From positions 186,001 through 250,000 of the forward strand of contig NZ_BMJQ01000005.1 of NCBI RefSeq assembly GCF_014643535.1: a DNA stretch of 64,000 bases. The letters are read 5' to 3'. Position numbers and translations under genes: made by a program. Position 1 is the stretch's first letter, and each line of letters begins with the position of its first letter. The DNA comes from Aliidongia dinghuensis. Its GTDB lineage: Bacteria > Pseudomonadota > Alphaproteobacteria > ATCC43930 > CGMCC-115725. Positions 26,512 to 35,571 of this stretch are shown here, piece after piece. The notes beneath the pieces are model-generated. The model did not search any database and had not been told where the DNA came from. It saw only the letters and a program-made list of their open reading frames with translations.

Positions 26512-27440
26512 CAGTCCTTGCCGAGATAGACGTTGATGAGCTTGTCGAGCAGCGCCAGCGCCTCGGCCTTCGGCCGCTGGAATGTGTTGCGGCCGATGAT
26601 CGAGCCGTTGCCGCCGCCGTCGCGGATCGCGCGCGCCTCGTTGACGACGCTGTCGACGTCCTTCGCCTCGCCGCCGGAGAAGACGACGATGCGGCGGCCG
26701 TTGAAGCAGGCCTGGACGACATGCTCATAGCGCTTGGCCTGGGTCGAGATGTCGATCTTCTGCTTCTCGTAGACCGTCTTGGCGGCCGCGAGCTCCAGGA
26801 ACTCCGTCGGCGGCTTCACTTTGATGATGTGGGCGCCCAGGAGGGCGGCCATGTGCGCGGCATAGGCGCAGATGTCGATCGCCGTCTCGCCCTGCTTCGA
26901 GAGATTGCCGCCGCGCGGATAGGACCAGATGACGACGGCGAGGCCGACCGCCTTTGCCTCTTCGGCCATCTCGCGGATCTGCTCCATCATCTCGAACTGC
27001 GCGTCCGAGCCCGGATAGATCGTGAAGCCGATGGCCGAGCAGCCGAGGCGCAGCGCGTCCGAGACCGAGCCGGTGATGGCCTGGGTCGGCGCTTCCTTGA
27101 AGGCTGACAGGCTGTTCGACGAATTGACCTTGAGGATGGTCGGAATCTGGCCCGCGAAGGTCGCGGCACTGGCCTCGAGCATGCCGAGCGCCGTCGCATA
27201 GGCGGAGAGGCCCGCCTCGATCGCCAGCGAGTGATGGTAGTGCGGGTCGTAGCCGACGGGGTTCGGCGCGAAGGAGCGGGCCGGACCATGCTCGAAGCCC
27301 TGGTCGACCGGCAGGATGACGAGCTTGCCGGTGCCGCCGAGCCGGCCCTGCATCAGGATGCGGGCAAGGTTGGCCTTGGTACCGGGATTGTCGCTCTCGT
27401 AACCGTCCAGGATCTTCTTGACTTGGGGCGTAATCGACAT
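26511..27440 (-). CDS. fba: Fructose-bisphosphate aldolase, class I (DhnA type)
   Basis: 309-residue Schiff-base aldolase of the DhnA/archaeal class I family. [26 protein letters not shown] and [11 protein letters not shown] (active-site Lys) are visible, as is the phosphate-binding FSGGEAKD near the C-terminus. The ATG at 27440 has GGAGA 7 nt upstream; the longer open frame to 27740 looks non-coding. It is in the tkt-gap-unknown-fba-thiE run, although 118 bp separates it from the gene before. Confidence 0.95.
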   Translation of the reverse strand: MSITPQVKKILDGYESDNPGTKANLARILMQGRLGGTGKLVILPVDQGFEHGPARSFAPNPVGYDPHYHHSLAIEAGLSAYATALGMLEASAATFAGQIPTILKVNSSNSLSAFKEAPTQAITGSVSDALRLGCSAIGFTIYPGSDAQFEMMEQIREMAEEAKAVGLAVVIWSYPRGGNLSKQGETAIDICAYAAHMAALLGAHIIKVKPPTEFLELAAAKTVYEKQKIDISTQAKRYEHVVQACFNGRRIVVFSGGEAKDVDSVVNEARAIRDGGGNGSIIGRNTFQRPKAEALALLDKLINVYLGKD

Positions 27441-27558
27441 CCGGTCTCTCCGATCAAAAGCGAGAGCGGCCGCTTGAGCGGGCCGCCCCATGAATTTCAG
27501 CACGTGTCCTAGAACGCCGACGGCGCGAATGCAACGCCGGCCGTAGGGGAATAGTGGA

Positions 27559-28005
27559 TCAGCCGTGGCGGCCGAGCCAGTCCCGACAACGAGCGGCGAG
27601 GTCGGCTTGTTCCACAAGGCCGCCTCGTTCAACAAGACTTTGCGAGAGATCGAGCGCCGGCCGGTCGTCGTCGTCGAGCCGGGCGCCGTAGCCGCCGGCA
27701 AGCGCCTCGAGCTTGGCGCGCGTTTCCTCGGGTACCGCAACGCGCACGGCCTTCAAGCCGCGACGAAGGGCGCCCAGCGCGGTGCCGGCCTCGTCGGCGC
27801 AGTCGAGCACCAGGGTGAGCTCAAGATCAGGAAAGCGCTCGGCCAGGACGGCGCCGAGGCTCGCGAACCAGCCGACGCCAACCGTGCCGCCGGCGCCGGG
27901 GGCGCTGCGGAGCGTCAGGGGTTTGCCCAGCGCCGCCGCGGCCTCGGCCGCGACGAGCGCCTGGGCCAGCGAATGGACGATGATCGCGGGCGGGCCGGCG
28001 ACCAT
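27559..28005 (-). CDS. Conserved-looking protein of unknown function between gap and fba
   Basis: 148 residues, Ala/Leu/Arg-rich, with an alternating strand/helix pattern (AIIVHSLAQALVAAEAAAAL, LELTLVLDCADEAGTAL, GLKAVRVAVPEETRAKLEAL) that suggests a small alpha/beta fold. No signal peptide or membrane helix. I do not recognise the family, and it has none of the phosphoglycerate kinase motifs although it occupies the position often held by pgk. GAGGGGG precedes the ATG; the start is 19 bp after the gap stop, so it is in the glycolytic operon. Confidence 0.7.
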   Translation of the reverse strand: MVAGPPAIIVHSLAQALVAAEAAAALGKPLTLRSAPGAGGTVGVGWFASLGAVLAERFPDLELTLVLDCADEAGTALGALRRGLKAVRVAVPEETRAKLEALAGGYGARLDDDDRPALDLSQSLVERGGLVEQADLAARCRDWLGRHG

Positions 28006-28024
28006 CGCCCCCTCGCTTCGGGCT

Positions 28025-29035
<1,011 letters not shown>

Positions 29036-29130
29036 GCTGTTCTCCCGGAATTTGCCAGCGGCTAACGGCGCCGACTTGATCTTGGATCCAAACGAAGGCC
29101 GCCGGGAAGAGCTTCCGGCGGCAGCGGTGA

Positions 29131-31158
29131 TTAAAGGCCTTCCTTGGCCGCGGCGACCACGGCTTCGACCGTGATGCCAAAGTGCTGATAGAGCTTGTCC
29201 GCAGGCCCCGAGGCGCCGAAGCCCTTCATGCCGACGAAACGGCCCTTGGGGCCGATCCAGCGTTCCCAGCCGAACTCGACGGCCGCCTCGACGGCGACGC
29301 GGTTCTCGGTCTCGCCCAGCACCTCGGTGCGGTAGGCATGGGTCTGCTCAGCGAAGAGCTCCCAGCACGGCATCGAGACCACGGCGGTCGGAATGCCCTC
29401 GGCCTCGAGCTTCTCGCGTGCAGCAAGGGCGAGGCTCACTTCGGTGCCGCTCGCGAGCAGGGTCGCCTTGCGAGGACCGGACGCCGGGGCCAGCACATAG
29501 CCGCCGCGTGACGAGCTGTTCTCGGCGCCGCTCGACCGCACGGTCGGGATGCCCTGGCGCGACAGCGCCAGCACCGACGGCCGGGTCTTGTGCTGGAGCG
29601 CCAGCGCCCAGCATTCCGCCGTTTCGATCGGGTCGGCCGGGCGGAACACGAGCAGGTTGGGGATGGCGCGGAGCGCCGGCAGCGTCTCGACCGGCTGATG
29701 GGTCGGGCCATCCTCGCCGAGGCCGATCGAATCATGGGTCATGACGTGGATGACCCGGATGCCCATCAGCGCCGAAAGTCGGATCGACGGCCGGCTGTAG
29801 TCGGCGAACACCAGGAAGGTGCCGCCGTAGGGCACGAGCCCGCCATGAACCGAAATGCCGTTCATGGCCGCAGCCATGCCGTGCTCGCGCACGCCCCAAT
29901 GGACATAAGAGCCGGAGAAGTCCTTGGCTGTCACCACCGCCTGGCTCTTCACCTTGGTCAGGTTCGAGCCGGTCAAATCCGCCGAGCCGCCCAGGAGCTC
30001 CGGCAGCACCGGCGCCAGCGCGTCCAGCACCAGCTGCGAGGCCTGGCGCGTCGCGATCTTGGGCCTCTCGGCGGCGAACTTGGCGATGATGCCGTGGACC
30101 GCCGTCTCCCAGCCGGGCGTCAGCTCACCGGCGATCTGCCGGTCGAACGCCTCGCGCAGCGCCGGGTCCGCGGCGGCATGGCGCCGGCGCCAGGCGGCAT
30201 GCGGCTCGGCCCCACGCGCCGCGACCGCCTGCCATTGGGCGCGGATGTCGTCCGGCACCTCGAACGGCTCGTGGGGCCAGTTGAGCTTGATGCGGGCGCC
30301 CTCGATCTCCTTGGCGCCGAGTGCCGCGCCGTGCACGCCGGCGGTGCCGGCCTTGCTGGGCGCACCGAGGCCGATCGTGGTCTTGCACGCGATCATCGAC
30401 GGCTTGTCGGTCACGGCCTTGGCGGCGGCGATCGCCTTCGAGACCGCATGCGGGTCGTGGCCGTCGACCTGCTGCACGTGCCAGCCGTGCGCCTCGAAGC
30501 GCAGCTTCTGGTCGTCGGACACGGCGAGGTCGGTCGAGCCGTCGATCGAGATCGAATTGTCGTCCCACAGCACGATCAGCCGACCCAGCTTGTAGTGGCC
30601 CGCGATCGACAGCGCCTCGTGGCTGATGCCTTCCATGAGGCAGCCGTCGCCGGCGATGACATAGGTGTGGTGGTCGACGAGCGCGTCGCCGAAGCGCGCG
30701 TTCAGGAGCCGCTCGGCCATGGCCATGCCGACCGCGTTCGAAATGCCCTGACCCAAGGGTCCGGTCGTGGTCTCGGCGCCGACGATATGGCCGTATTCCG
30801 GATGGCCGGCGGTCATGTGGCCCAGCTGGCGGAAATGCTTGATCTCGTCGAGCGTCACCCCCGGATAGCCGGTCAGGTGCAGGAGCCCGTAGAGCAGCAT
30901 GGAGCCGTGGCCGGCCGACAGCACGAAGCGGTCGCGGTCCGGCCAGTGCGGGTCGGACGGATCGAACTTGAGGTGCTCGGCGAACAGCACGGTCGCGGCA
31001 TCGGCCATGCCCATCGGCATGCCGGGATGGCCCGAATTCGCCGCCTCCACCGCGTCCATGGCGAGCGCGCGCAACGCATTGGCCATGCGGCCGTATGTCG
31101 GATCCTGTTTCAGCGGCGTGAGATCGGCGGGCTTGGTCGTGGTGTCGGACGAGCTCAT
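29131..31158 (-). CDS. tkt: Transketolase
   Basis: 675-residue TPP enzyme of the pentose phosphate pathway. TPP-binding [13 protein letters not shown] with DNSISIDG, the N-terminal [10 protein letters not shown] and the pyrimidine-domain [13 protein letters not shown] are intact. The start MSSSDTTT at 31158 gives normal length; open frame continues to 31254 without family similarity. It heads the tkt-gap-fba run, so the operon promoter should be in 31159-31380, a gap with no gene. No ribosome site of note. Confidence 0.96.
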   Translation of the reverse strand: MSSSDTTTKPADLTPLKQDPTYGRMANALRALAMDAVEAANSGHPGMPMGMADAATVLFAEHLKFDPSDPHWPDRDRFVLSAGHGSMLLYGLLHLTGYPGVTLDEIKHFRQLGHMTAGHPEYGHIVGAETTTGPLGQGISNAVGMAMAERLLNARFGDALVDHHTYVIAGDGCLMEGISHEALSIAGHYKLGRLIVLWDDNSISIDGSTDLAVSDDQKLRFEAHGWHVQQVDGHDPHAVSKAIAAAKAVTDKPSMIACKTTIGLGAPSKAGTAGVHGAALGAKEIEGARIKLNWPHEPFEVPDDIRAQWQAVAARGAEPHAAWRRRHAAADPALREAFDRQIAGELTPGWETAVHGIIAKFAAERPKIATRQASQLVLDALAPVLPELLGGSADLTGSNLTKVKSQAVVTAKDFSGSYVHWGVREHGMAAAMNGISVHGGLVPYGGTFLVFADYSRPSIRLSALMGIRVIHVMTHDSIGLGEDGPTHQPVETLPALRAIPNLLVFRPADPIETAECWALALQHKTRPSVLALSRQGIPTVRSSGAENSSSRGGYVLAPASGPRKATLLASGTEVSLALAAREKLEAEGIPTAVVSMPCWELFAEQTHAYRTEVLGETENRVAVEAAVEFGWERWIGPKGRFVGMKGFGASGPADKLYQHFGITVEAVVAAAKEGL

Positions 31159-31368
31159 GGGCGAGGGTCTCTCGGAAATCAGGATGCGCGGCCCCGCGCA
31201 ACGCGAGACCCCGGCAGTCTTCAAGGACGCACCTTCAAAAAAGCGGGCGCACATTGCGGTCGAAGCGCGCCTCGGGTCAACACGTGCGAGCGCAAGGCGG
31301 TTCTGCTCGACGTGTCAAGTTTCCGCCGAATGCGTGAGGACTTGCGCGGGAGAAAACGCGCCGGGAAG

Positions 31369-31397
31369 TTGAGATGACCGAATGTTCCTGTTATGTT
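31369..31397 (+). promoter_or_regulatory. Sigma-70 promoter of the lysozyme operon
   Basis: TTGAGA (31369-31374) and TATGTT (31392-31397) are separated by exactly 17 bp, a 5/6 and 4/6 match to consensus. Transcription would start about 25-30 nt before the coding start. The LexA box covers the whole -10 element. Confidence 0.65.
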
Positions 31398-31398
31398 C
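31384..31398. promoter_or_regulatory. LexA (SOS) box, alphaproteobacterial type
   Basis: GTTCCTGTTATGTTC is an exact GTTC-N7-GTTC, the LexA-binding motif established for alphaproteobacteria. It overlaps the -10 box of a good promoter 32 bp before the lysozyme-like gene, the position expected for repression. This predicts induction by DNA damage. Confidence 0.7.
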
Positions 31399-31432
31399 TA
31401 GTACCAAAGACCGACACAGGACGCTCGCCGTG

Positions 31433-32476
31433 ATGGAAGCCGCCGATCTCGATGCCGACCGTGATGACGCGCTGTCGGCGCGGACGCTCGCCTGCACCAC
31501 TGCAGGCGTGTTCCTCTGGCCCGGCTCGCCGCTGCTGACCAAGCTTGGCGGACAGTTCGTCGTGCGGCCGCGCGACCGGGTCTACGACCTTGTCTGCCGG
31601 CTGCACGGCCCGCGTGCCGCCTGGACGCCGCTGCTGCCGGCGCTGGAGCGGGCGGCCCAGCTGCTGAATGCGGGTGACGTGACGGCGGCGCAGGCCCGGC
31701 TCGACCGGCTGGTGCTGCCGCCCTTGAGCCGCGCCGGGGCCGACCTGATGCGGGCGATCGCGCGGCGGTTCGATCTCGAGCCGCTCGCCCTGCCCGTGGC
31801 ACCGGACGACCAGGCTGGCCTGGCGCCTGATCTCGCGGCCGGCCTCGCCGATGCCTATTATGCGATCGAAGGCGATATCTGGCCGCTTCGCAAGGCGTCC
31901 GCCGCCGCAGACTTTGACGACAGGCATCCCCGTCTCGGCGTCCCGCCGAACCCAGGCTGGTTTGCGACGACGGCCGCCGGCGAGGCCAAGGCCGCGCCGC
32001 CCGGTGCCGCGGCGTCGTCCCGCCTGGCGCTGCTCGACCGATACCTGAAGAGCCCGAATGTTCGCGCGTTTCTCGATACGATCGCAGAGGCCGAAGGCGG
32101 CAAGTACAACAATCTTTACGGTGGTAAGACTTTCGACAGCTATGCCCGCTTCCCTGGTGCCGCCGGGCATTCGCCGGCGGGCCGCTATCAGATCACCCGG
32201 GCAACCTATGACGGGCTCAGCCAGAGGCTCGGGCTGACCGACTTCTCCCCGGCAACGCAGGATTATATGGCGGTGCAGCGGCTGGTCGACCGCGGCGCGA
32301 TGGCGCCGCTGCTGGCCGGCGACATGGACGGCGCCATCACAGCGGCGGCGCCCGAATGGAATGCCTTGCCTCAAGGACCGGGCAAGGCCAATCGAATGGC
32401 CGGCCAGCCCTATGTGCGCTACGAACGCATCAAGCAGATCTACGAGCGTCATCGCCGCGCATATCGGAGCGAATGA
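31433..32476 (+). CDS. Two-domain protein with C-terminal lambda-R-type lysozyme domain
   Basis: 347 residues. The C-terminal ~135 residues resemble lambda endolysin R: FLDTIAEAEGG with candidate catalytic Glu221, YGGKTFDSYARFPG, SPAGRYQITRATYDGL, LGLTDFSPATQDYMAVQRL and APEWNALPQG. Cleavage of the peptidoglycan glycan strand is expected. The first ~180 residues form a separate helical module (ALERAAQLLNAGDVTAAQ, RLDRLVLPPLSRAGADLMRA) followed by a Pro/Ala linker. There is no signal peptide. No other phage gene is nearby. A GTG at 31430, 8 nt after AGGA, is an equally good start. The stop overlaps the next gene (ATGA), and a LexA box overlaps the promoter. Confidence 0.8.
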   Translation: MEAADLDADRDDALSARTLACTTAGVFLWPGSPLLTKLGGQFVVRPRDRVYDLVCRLHGPRAAWTPLLPALERAAQLLNAGDVTAAQARLDRLVLPPLSRAGADLMRAIARRFDLEPLALPVAPDDQAGLAPDLAAGLADAYYAIEGDIWPLRKASAAADFDDRHPRLGVPPNPGWFATTAAGEAKAAPPGAAASSRLALLDRYLKSPNVRAFLDTIAEAEGGKYNNLYGGKTFDSYARFPGAAGHSPAGRYQITRATYDGLSQRLGLTDFSPATQDYMAVQRLVDRGAMAPLLAGDMDGAITAAAPEWNALPQGPGKANRMAGQPYVRYERIKQIYERHRRAYRSE

Positions 32477-33072
32477 TGGAGACGATGGTTCACTGCAGGA
32501 CCGAACGGGCGCGATGCTGCGCCCGCACTCCCGTCCGATTGCGCTGGCCCGCCGGAATGCTCGGGTTAATGCTCGGGCTGCTGGCCCTGCTGGTCGGGCT
32601 TGGCCCGACCGCGGCCGCGGCGGAGCAAGCGGCGACGCTGCCGATCGGTTCGGACTACATCCCCATGCGGCAGGCCATGATCGCCGCGGGATACCGGCCC
32701 TATCGCGTGATCCCGCCCACCACCAGCTTCAACTCGGTGAACCTGCCGGCTGCCGGCGAGGAACCGTTGCGGGTGAGATTTCCCGAGATGGCCTGGTGCA
32801 ACGGCACCGGGTTGAACTTCTGCACCTTCTTTTTGAAGCGCGCCGGCAAGAATGCCATCGGCCAGGAAGACATCGTCGAGATCGTTACGGCTGGCGAGGT
32901 CCCGGACGACCTGAAGATCACCAGCATGATGGCGGTCAGCCGTCAGGCCGTCGAGGACGAGTATCGGGCCGGCCGGAATCTCACTGACGAGGAAGCGGGC
33001 GAATTGGCGAAGCGATCGGCCGGCCCGGCCGCCAAGCAGCGCCGCAGCCAGGCGGCAACGCCGCAGAAGTAA
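32473..33072 (+). CDS. Small exported protein coupled to the lysozyme-like gene
   Basis: 199 residues. A basic N-terminus and a long hydrophobic stretch (about 27-50) ending AAAAEQ look like a signal peptide or anchor, so the product should be periplasmic. The core has SDYIPMRQAMIAAGYRPYRV, and a Cys pair in WCNGTGLNFC that could form a disulfide. The tail is charged and ends RRSQAATPQK. I do not recognise a named family. The ATG overlaps the lysozyme-gene stop (ATGA), so the two are made together. Given this, an inhibitor or immunity role toward the lysozyme is a testable idea, not a finding. Confidence 0.75.
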   Translation: MMETMVHCRTERARCCARTPVRLRWPAGMLGLMLGLLALLVGLGPTAAAAEQAATLPIGSDYIPMRQAMIAAGYRPYRVIPPTTSFNSVNLPAAGEEPLRVRFPEMAWCNGTGLNFCTFFLKRAGKNAIGQEDIVEIVTAGEVPDDLKITSMMAVSRQAVEDEYRAGRNLTDEEAGELAKRSAGPAAKQRRSQAATPQK

Positions 33073-33179
33073 GCGGCAACGCCCCTCGCGGCGCGTGAGG
33101 CGGCCTCGCCATTGACCGCGCCCGGCCTTGCGGCTAACGCTCATCGGGACGATGGGAATGGGCGCGGGGGCATTCGGGC

Positions 33180-33404
33180 ATGGCGGATCTGGCGGCGGCG
33201 GCGGCGCGGTTGACGCGCGCGGTGGACCGGCTCGAGGCGGCGGTCGCGGGGCAGCGCGGGCGAAGCACTGACAAGCAGCGGCAGCTGGCGCAGGATCTTG
33301 CGCAAGCCCAGGCCGAGTTCGCCGAGCTCACGCAGCGGACCGACGCGGTCACCGAACGGCTCGACGGCGCGATCGACCTGATCAAGACGGCGCTGGAGGC
33401 ATGA
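33180..33404 (+). CDS. Small coiled-coil protein upstream of zapA (DUF4164-like)
   Basis: 74 residues, almost entirely heptad-like helix (LAAAAARLTRAVDRLEAAVA, QLAQDLAQAQAEFAELTQR). A short coiled-coil gene just upstream of zapA is usual in alphaproteobacteria and is annotated DUF4164 there; a link to cell division is inferred from the neighbour. Its stop overlaps the zapA start (ATGA), so the two are translationally coupled. Confidence 0.75.
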   Translation: MADLAAAAARLTRAVDRLEAAVAGQRGRSTDKQRQLAQDLAQAQAEFAELTQRTDAVTERLDGAIDLIKTALEA

Positions 33405-33811
33405 CGGCAATGGGCTCGGTCCAGGTCACGGTCAACGGCCGTAACTATTCCGTCGCTTGCGACAATGGGCAGGAGGCGCATGTCGCTCGCCTCGGCGCCT
33501 ATCTCGACCAGAAGGTCGGCCAGCTGGTGAAGGCGGTGGGGCAGGTCGGCGACGCGCGCCTGCTCGTCATGGCCAGCCTCATGATCACGGACGAGCTCGT
33601 CGACACCGACCAGGCGCTGAGCCAGCTCAAGAACGCTGTGGCGCAGAGTAGCCAGGGCACGGGTGGCCTCGCCACGGAGCCGTTCGCCGCCGCGGCACCG
33701 AAAGTGCCGCCGGCGCCGGATCCGCGGGAGGCCGAGCTGGCCGATGCGCTCGACACATTGGCGGGTCGCATCGAAGCCATTGCAGCGGCGCTCGAGCAGG
33801 ACTACCTCTAG
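33401..33811 (+). CDS. zapA: Cell division protein ZapA
   Basis: 136 residues. The N-terminal ZapA domain is clear (VQVTVNGRNYSVACDNGQEA, HVARLGAYLDQKVGQLVKAV, LLVMASLMITDEL), followed by a Pro/Ala linker and a C-terminal helix that would form the tetramer coiled coil. ZapA cross-links FtsZ filaments at midcell. Start at 33401, or ATG at 33410. The 6S RNA follows within a few bases of the stop. Confidence 0.92.
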   Translation: MTAMGSVQVTVNGRNYSVACDNGQEAHVARLGAYLDQKVGQLVKAVGQVGDARLLVMASLMITDELVDTDQALSQLKNAVAQSSQGTGGLATEPFAAAAPKVPPAPDPREAELADALDTLAGRIEAIAAALEQDYL

Positions 33812-33985
33812 GGGCCTGGAGCGGGGCTGCGCGGTGCGTCAGGAAGTTCAGACCCCGGGGCCATAAAGTACCTCTCGGGAGCTGTCCCTGCCGGAGCCGT
33901 GGTTTCGGTAAACGGTTCCCACCTGCACTGCAGGCCACGAGGGTGCGACAAGTCCAACGGCCGATGCGGCTCCGCTCTGGGTCCT
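33812..33985 (+). ncRNA. ssrS: 6S RNA
   Basis: The ~200-bp gap between zapA and the 5-FCL gene is the standard place of 6S RNA, a regulator that binds the sigma-70 holoenzyme in stationary phase. Bases 33815-33830 pair with 33966-33981 in 16 consecutive pairs (four of them G-U), giving the long closing stem. A partly unpaired central region between helical arms follows. Ends are estimated from the stem. Strand is taken from context; the wobble pairs also form only if this strand is transcribed. Confidence 0.85.
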
Positions 33986-34010
33986 TCCCGTTTTCGCCTG
34001 AAAGTATGTC

Positions 34011-34595
34011 ATGACTCCTGCGCCCGATCCGCTGAGCCAGGCCAAGGCGGCGCTGCGCCGCGCCGCGGCCGAGGCGCGCGAGCGGGCGCAGGGTGCCGAC
34101 GCCGCCGCTGCCGGCGCGGCGCTGGTCCGCCACGGGCTCGACCGGCTAGCGGCATTCCGGCCGCGGGTCGTCTCGGGCTTCTGGTCGATCCAGAGCGAGA
34201 TCGACGTCCGGCCGCTGATGACGGCGCTTGCGGCGGCGACCGGTGCGGCCCTGGCGCTGCCCGTGGTCATGGGCCGAGGGCAGGCGCTGCAGTTCCGGCG
34301 CTGGGACAAGGCCGCAGCGCTGGTCGCCGGGCCGTTCGGCACGGCGCACCCGGCCGAGGGCATGCCCGTGCTGATGCCCGACCTGCTGCTGGTGCCGCTG
34401 CTCGCCTTCGACCGGCGGCGCCACCGGCTCGGCTATGGCGCCGGCTTCTATGACCGGACGCTCGCAGCACTCCGGGCGGATGGCCCGATCACCGCCGTCG
34501 GCATCGCCTATGCAGCCCAGGAAGTGGCCGAAGTGCCGGTCGGCGCGCATGATCAGGTGCTCGATCTGGTTCTGACCGAGCAGGGCTTCATCTAA
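34011..34595 (+). CDS. 5-formyltetrahydrofolate cyclo-ligase
   Basis: 194 residues. ATP-dependent conversion of 5-formyl-THF to 5,10-methenyl-THF. Family motifs: KAALRRAAAEARERAQ, SGFWSIQSEIDVRPLM, and the C-terminal LLVPLLAFDRRRHRLGYGAG with GFYDRTLA, the P-loop-like ATP site. Immediately downstream of 6S RNA, as in many proteobacteria where the two are cotranscribed. Confidence 0.93.
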   Translation: MTPAPDPLSQAKAALRRAAAEARERAQGADAAAAGAALVRHGLDRLAAFRPRVVSGFWSIQSEIDVRPLMTALAAATGAALALPVVMGRGQALQFRRWDKAAALVAGPFGTAHPAEGMPVLMPDLLLVPLLAFDRRRHRLGYGAGFYDRTLAALRADGPITAVGIAYAAQEVAEVPVGAHDQVLDLVLTEQGFI

Positions 34596-34650
34596 TTCAG
34601 CGACCGCCGGTCCCGTATCTACGCGCGGGACGGGCCAACGGGAACGATCG

Positions 34651-35463
34651 ATGCGTTTGTTGTTTTTGGGCGATCTCCTGGGCCGGACCGGCCGGGAAGC
34701 CGTGATCAAGGAAATGCCGCGGCTCAAGGGTGAGCTCGCCGCCGATTTCGTCGTGGTCAACGGCGAGAATGCCGCCGGCGGCTTCGGCATCACCGACAAG
34801 ATCGCAAAGAGCCTCTACGAGGTCGGCGTCGACGCCATCACCACCGGCAACCATGTCTGGGACCAGCGCGAGCTCATGGGCTCGATCGACGCCGATCCGC
34901 GCCTGCTCCGGCCGGCGAACTTCCCGGTCGGCACGCCCGGCAAGGGCACGCGCGTGTTCCAGCTGGCCGACGGCCGCCGCATCGTCGTGATCAACGTCAT
35001 GTGCCGCCTGTTCATGGACCCGCTCGACGACCCGTTCGCCTGCCTCGACCGCGAGCTCGCCGGCCGGCAGCTGGGCTCCAACACGGCGGCGATCCTGGTC
35101 GACGTCCATGGCGAGGCGACGAGCGAGAAGATGGCGCTCGGCCATTATCTCGATGGCCGCGTCTCGCTGGTCGTCGGCACCCACTCCCATGTGCCGACCG
35201 CCGACGCGCAGATCCTGAACAAGGGCACGGCCTACCTCACCGACGCCGGCATGTGCGGCGACTATGATTCGGTCATCGGCATGCAGAAGGAGGCGGCGAT
35301 CCACCGCTTCGTGCGCAAGACGCCGGGCGAACGGCTGACGCCGGCCGAGGGCGAGGCAACGGTGTGCGGCGTGTTCGTCGAGACGGACGACGCGACCGGC
35401 TTGGCGAAGCGCGTGGCACCCATCCGCGTTGGCGGCCGGCTGCAGCCGGCCTGGCCGGATTAA
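34651..35463 (+). CDS. YmdB-type metallophosphoesterase (TIGR00282 family)
   Basis: 270 residues. The two-metal centre is visible: LFLGDLLGRTGR, NGENAAGGFG, TTGNHVWDQ and GTHSHVPTADAQ. Bacterial homologues hydrolyse 2',3'-cyclic nucleotides; cellular role unclear. It follows the 5-FCL gene by 55 bp and probably shares its transcript. Length is normal. The 108 bp after its stop include an A/T tract that is unusual in this GC-rich window. Confidence 0.92.
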   Translation: MRLLFLGDLLGRTGREAVIKEMPRLKGELAADFVVVNGENAAGGFGITDKIAKSLYEVGVDAITTGNHVWDQRELMGSIDADPRLLRPANFPVGTPGKGTRVFQLADGRRIVVINVMCRLFMDPLDDPFACLDRELAGRQLGSNTAAILVDVHGEATSEKMALGHYLDGRVSLVVGTHSHVPTADAQILNKGTAYLTDAGMCGDYDSVIGMQKEAAIHRFVRKTPGERLTPAEGEATVCGVFVETDDATGLAKRVAPIRVGGRLQPAWPD

Positions 35464-35571
35464 GGAACTCGAGCGTCATCGAATCATAGCAAAGCCCAAG
35501 CAAAAAATTTTTATAGCCGCATCAGTTTATCTCGTACCCTGAAGGCCGCCGGTGCTTCGGAAACTGTCTCC

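Noticed and set aside
25861..27600. TPP riboswitch controlling thiE
   Set aside because: thiE is coupled to fba with no leader, and no TPP-box consensus was recognised upstream of fba or thiD.
27441..28024. Degraded pgk gene
   Set aside because: The 148-residue frame is intact with a good ribosome site and has no phosphoglycerate kinase motif in any frame examined.
31433..33072. Prophage remnant
   Set aside because: Only the lysozyme-type domain is phage-like. No integrase, structural gene, attachment repeat or composition shift is seen, and both flanks are core genes.
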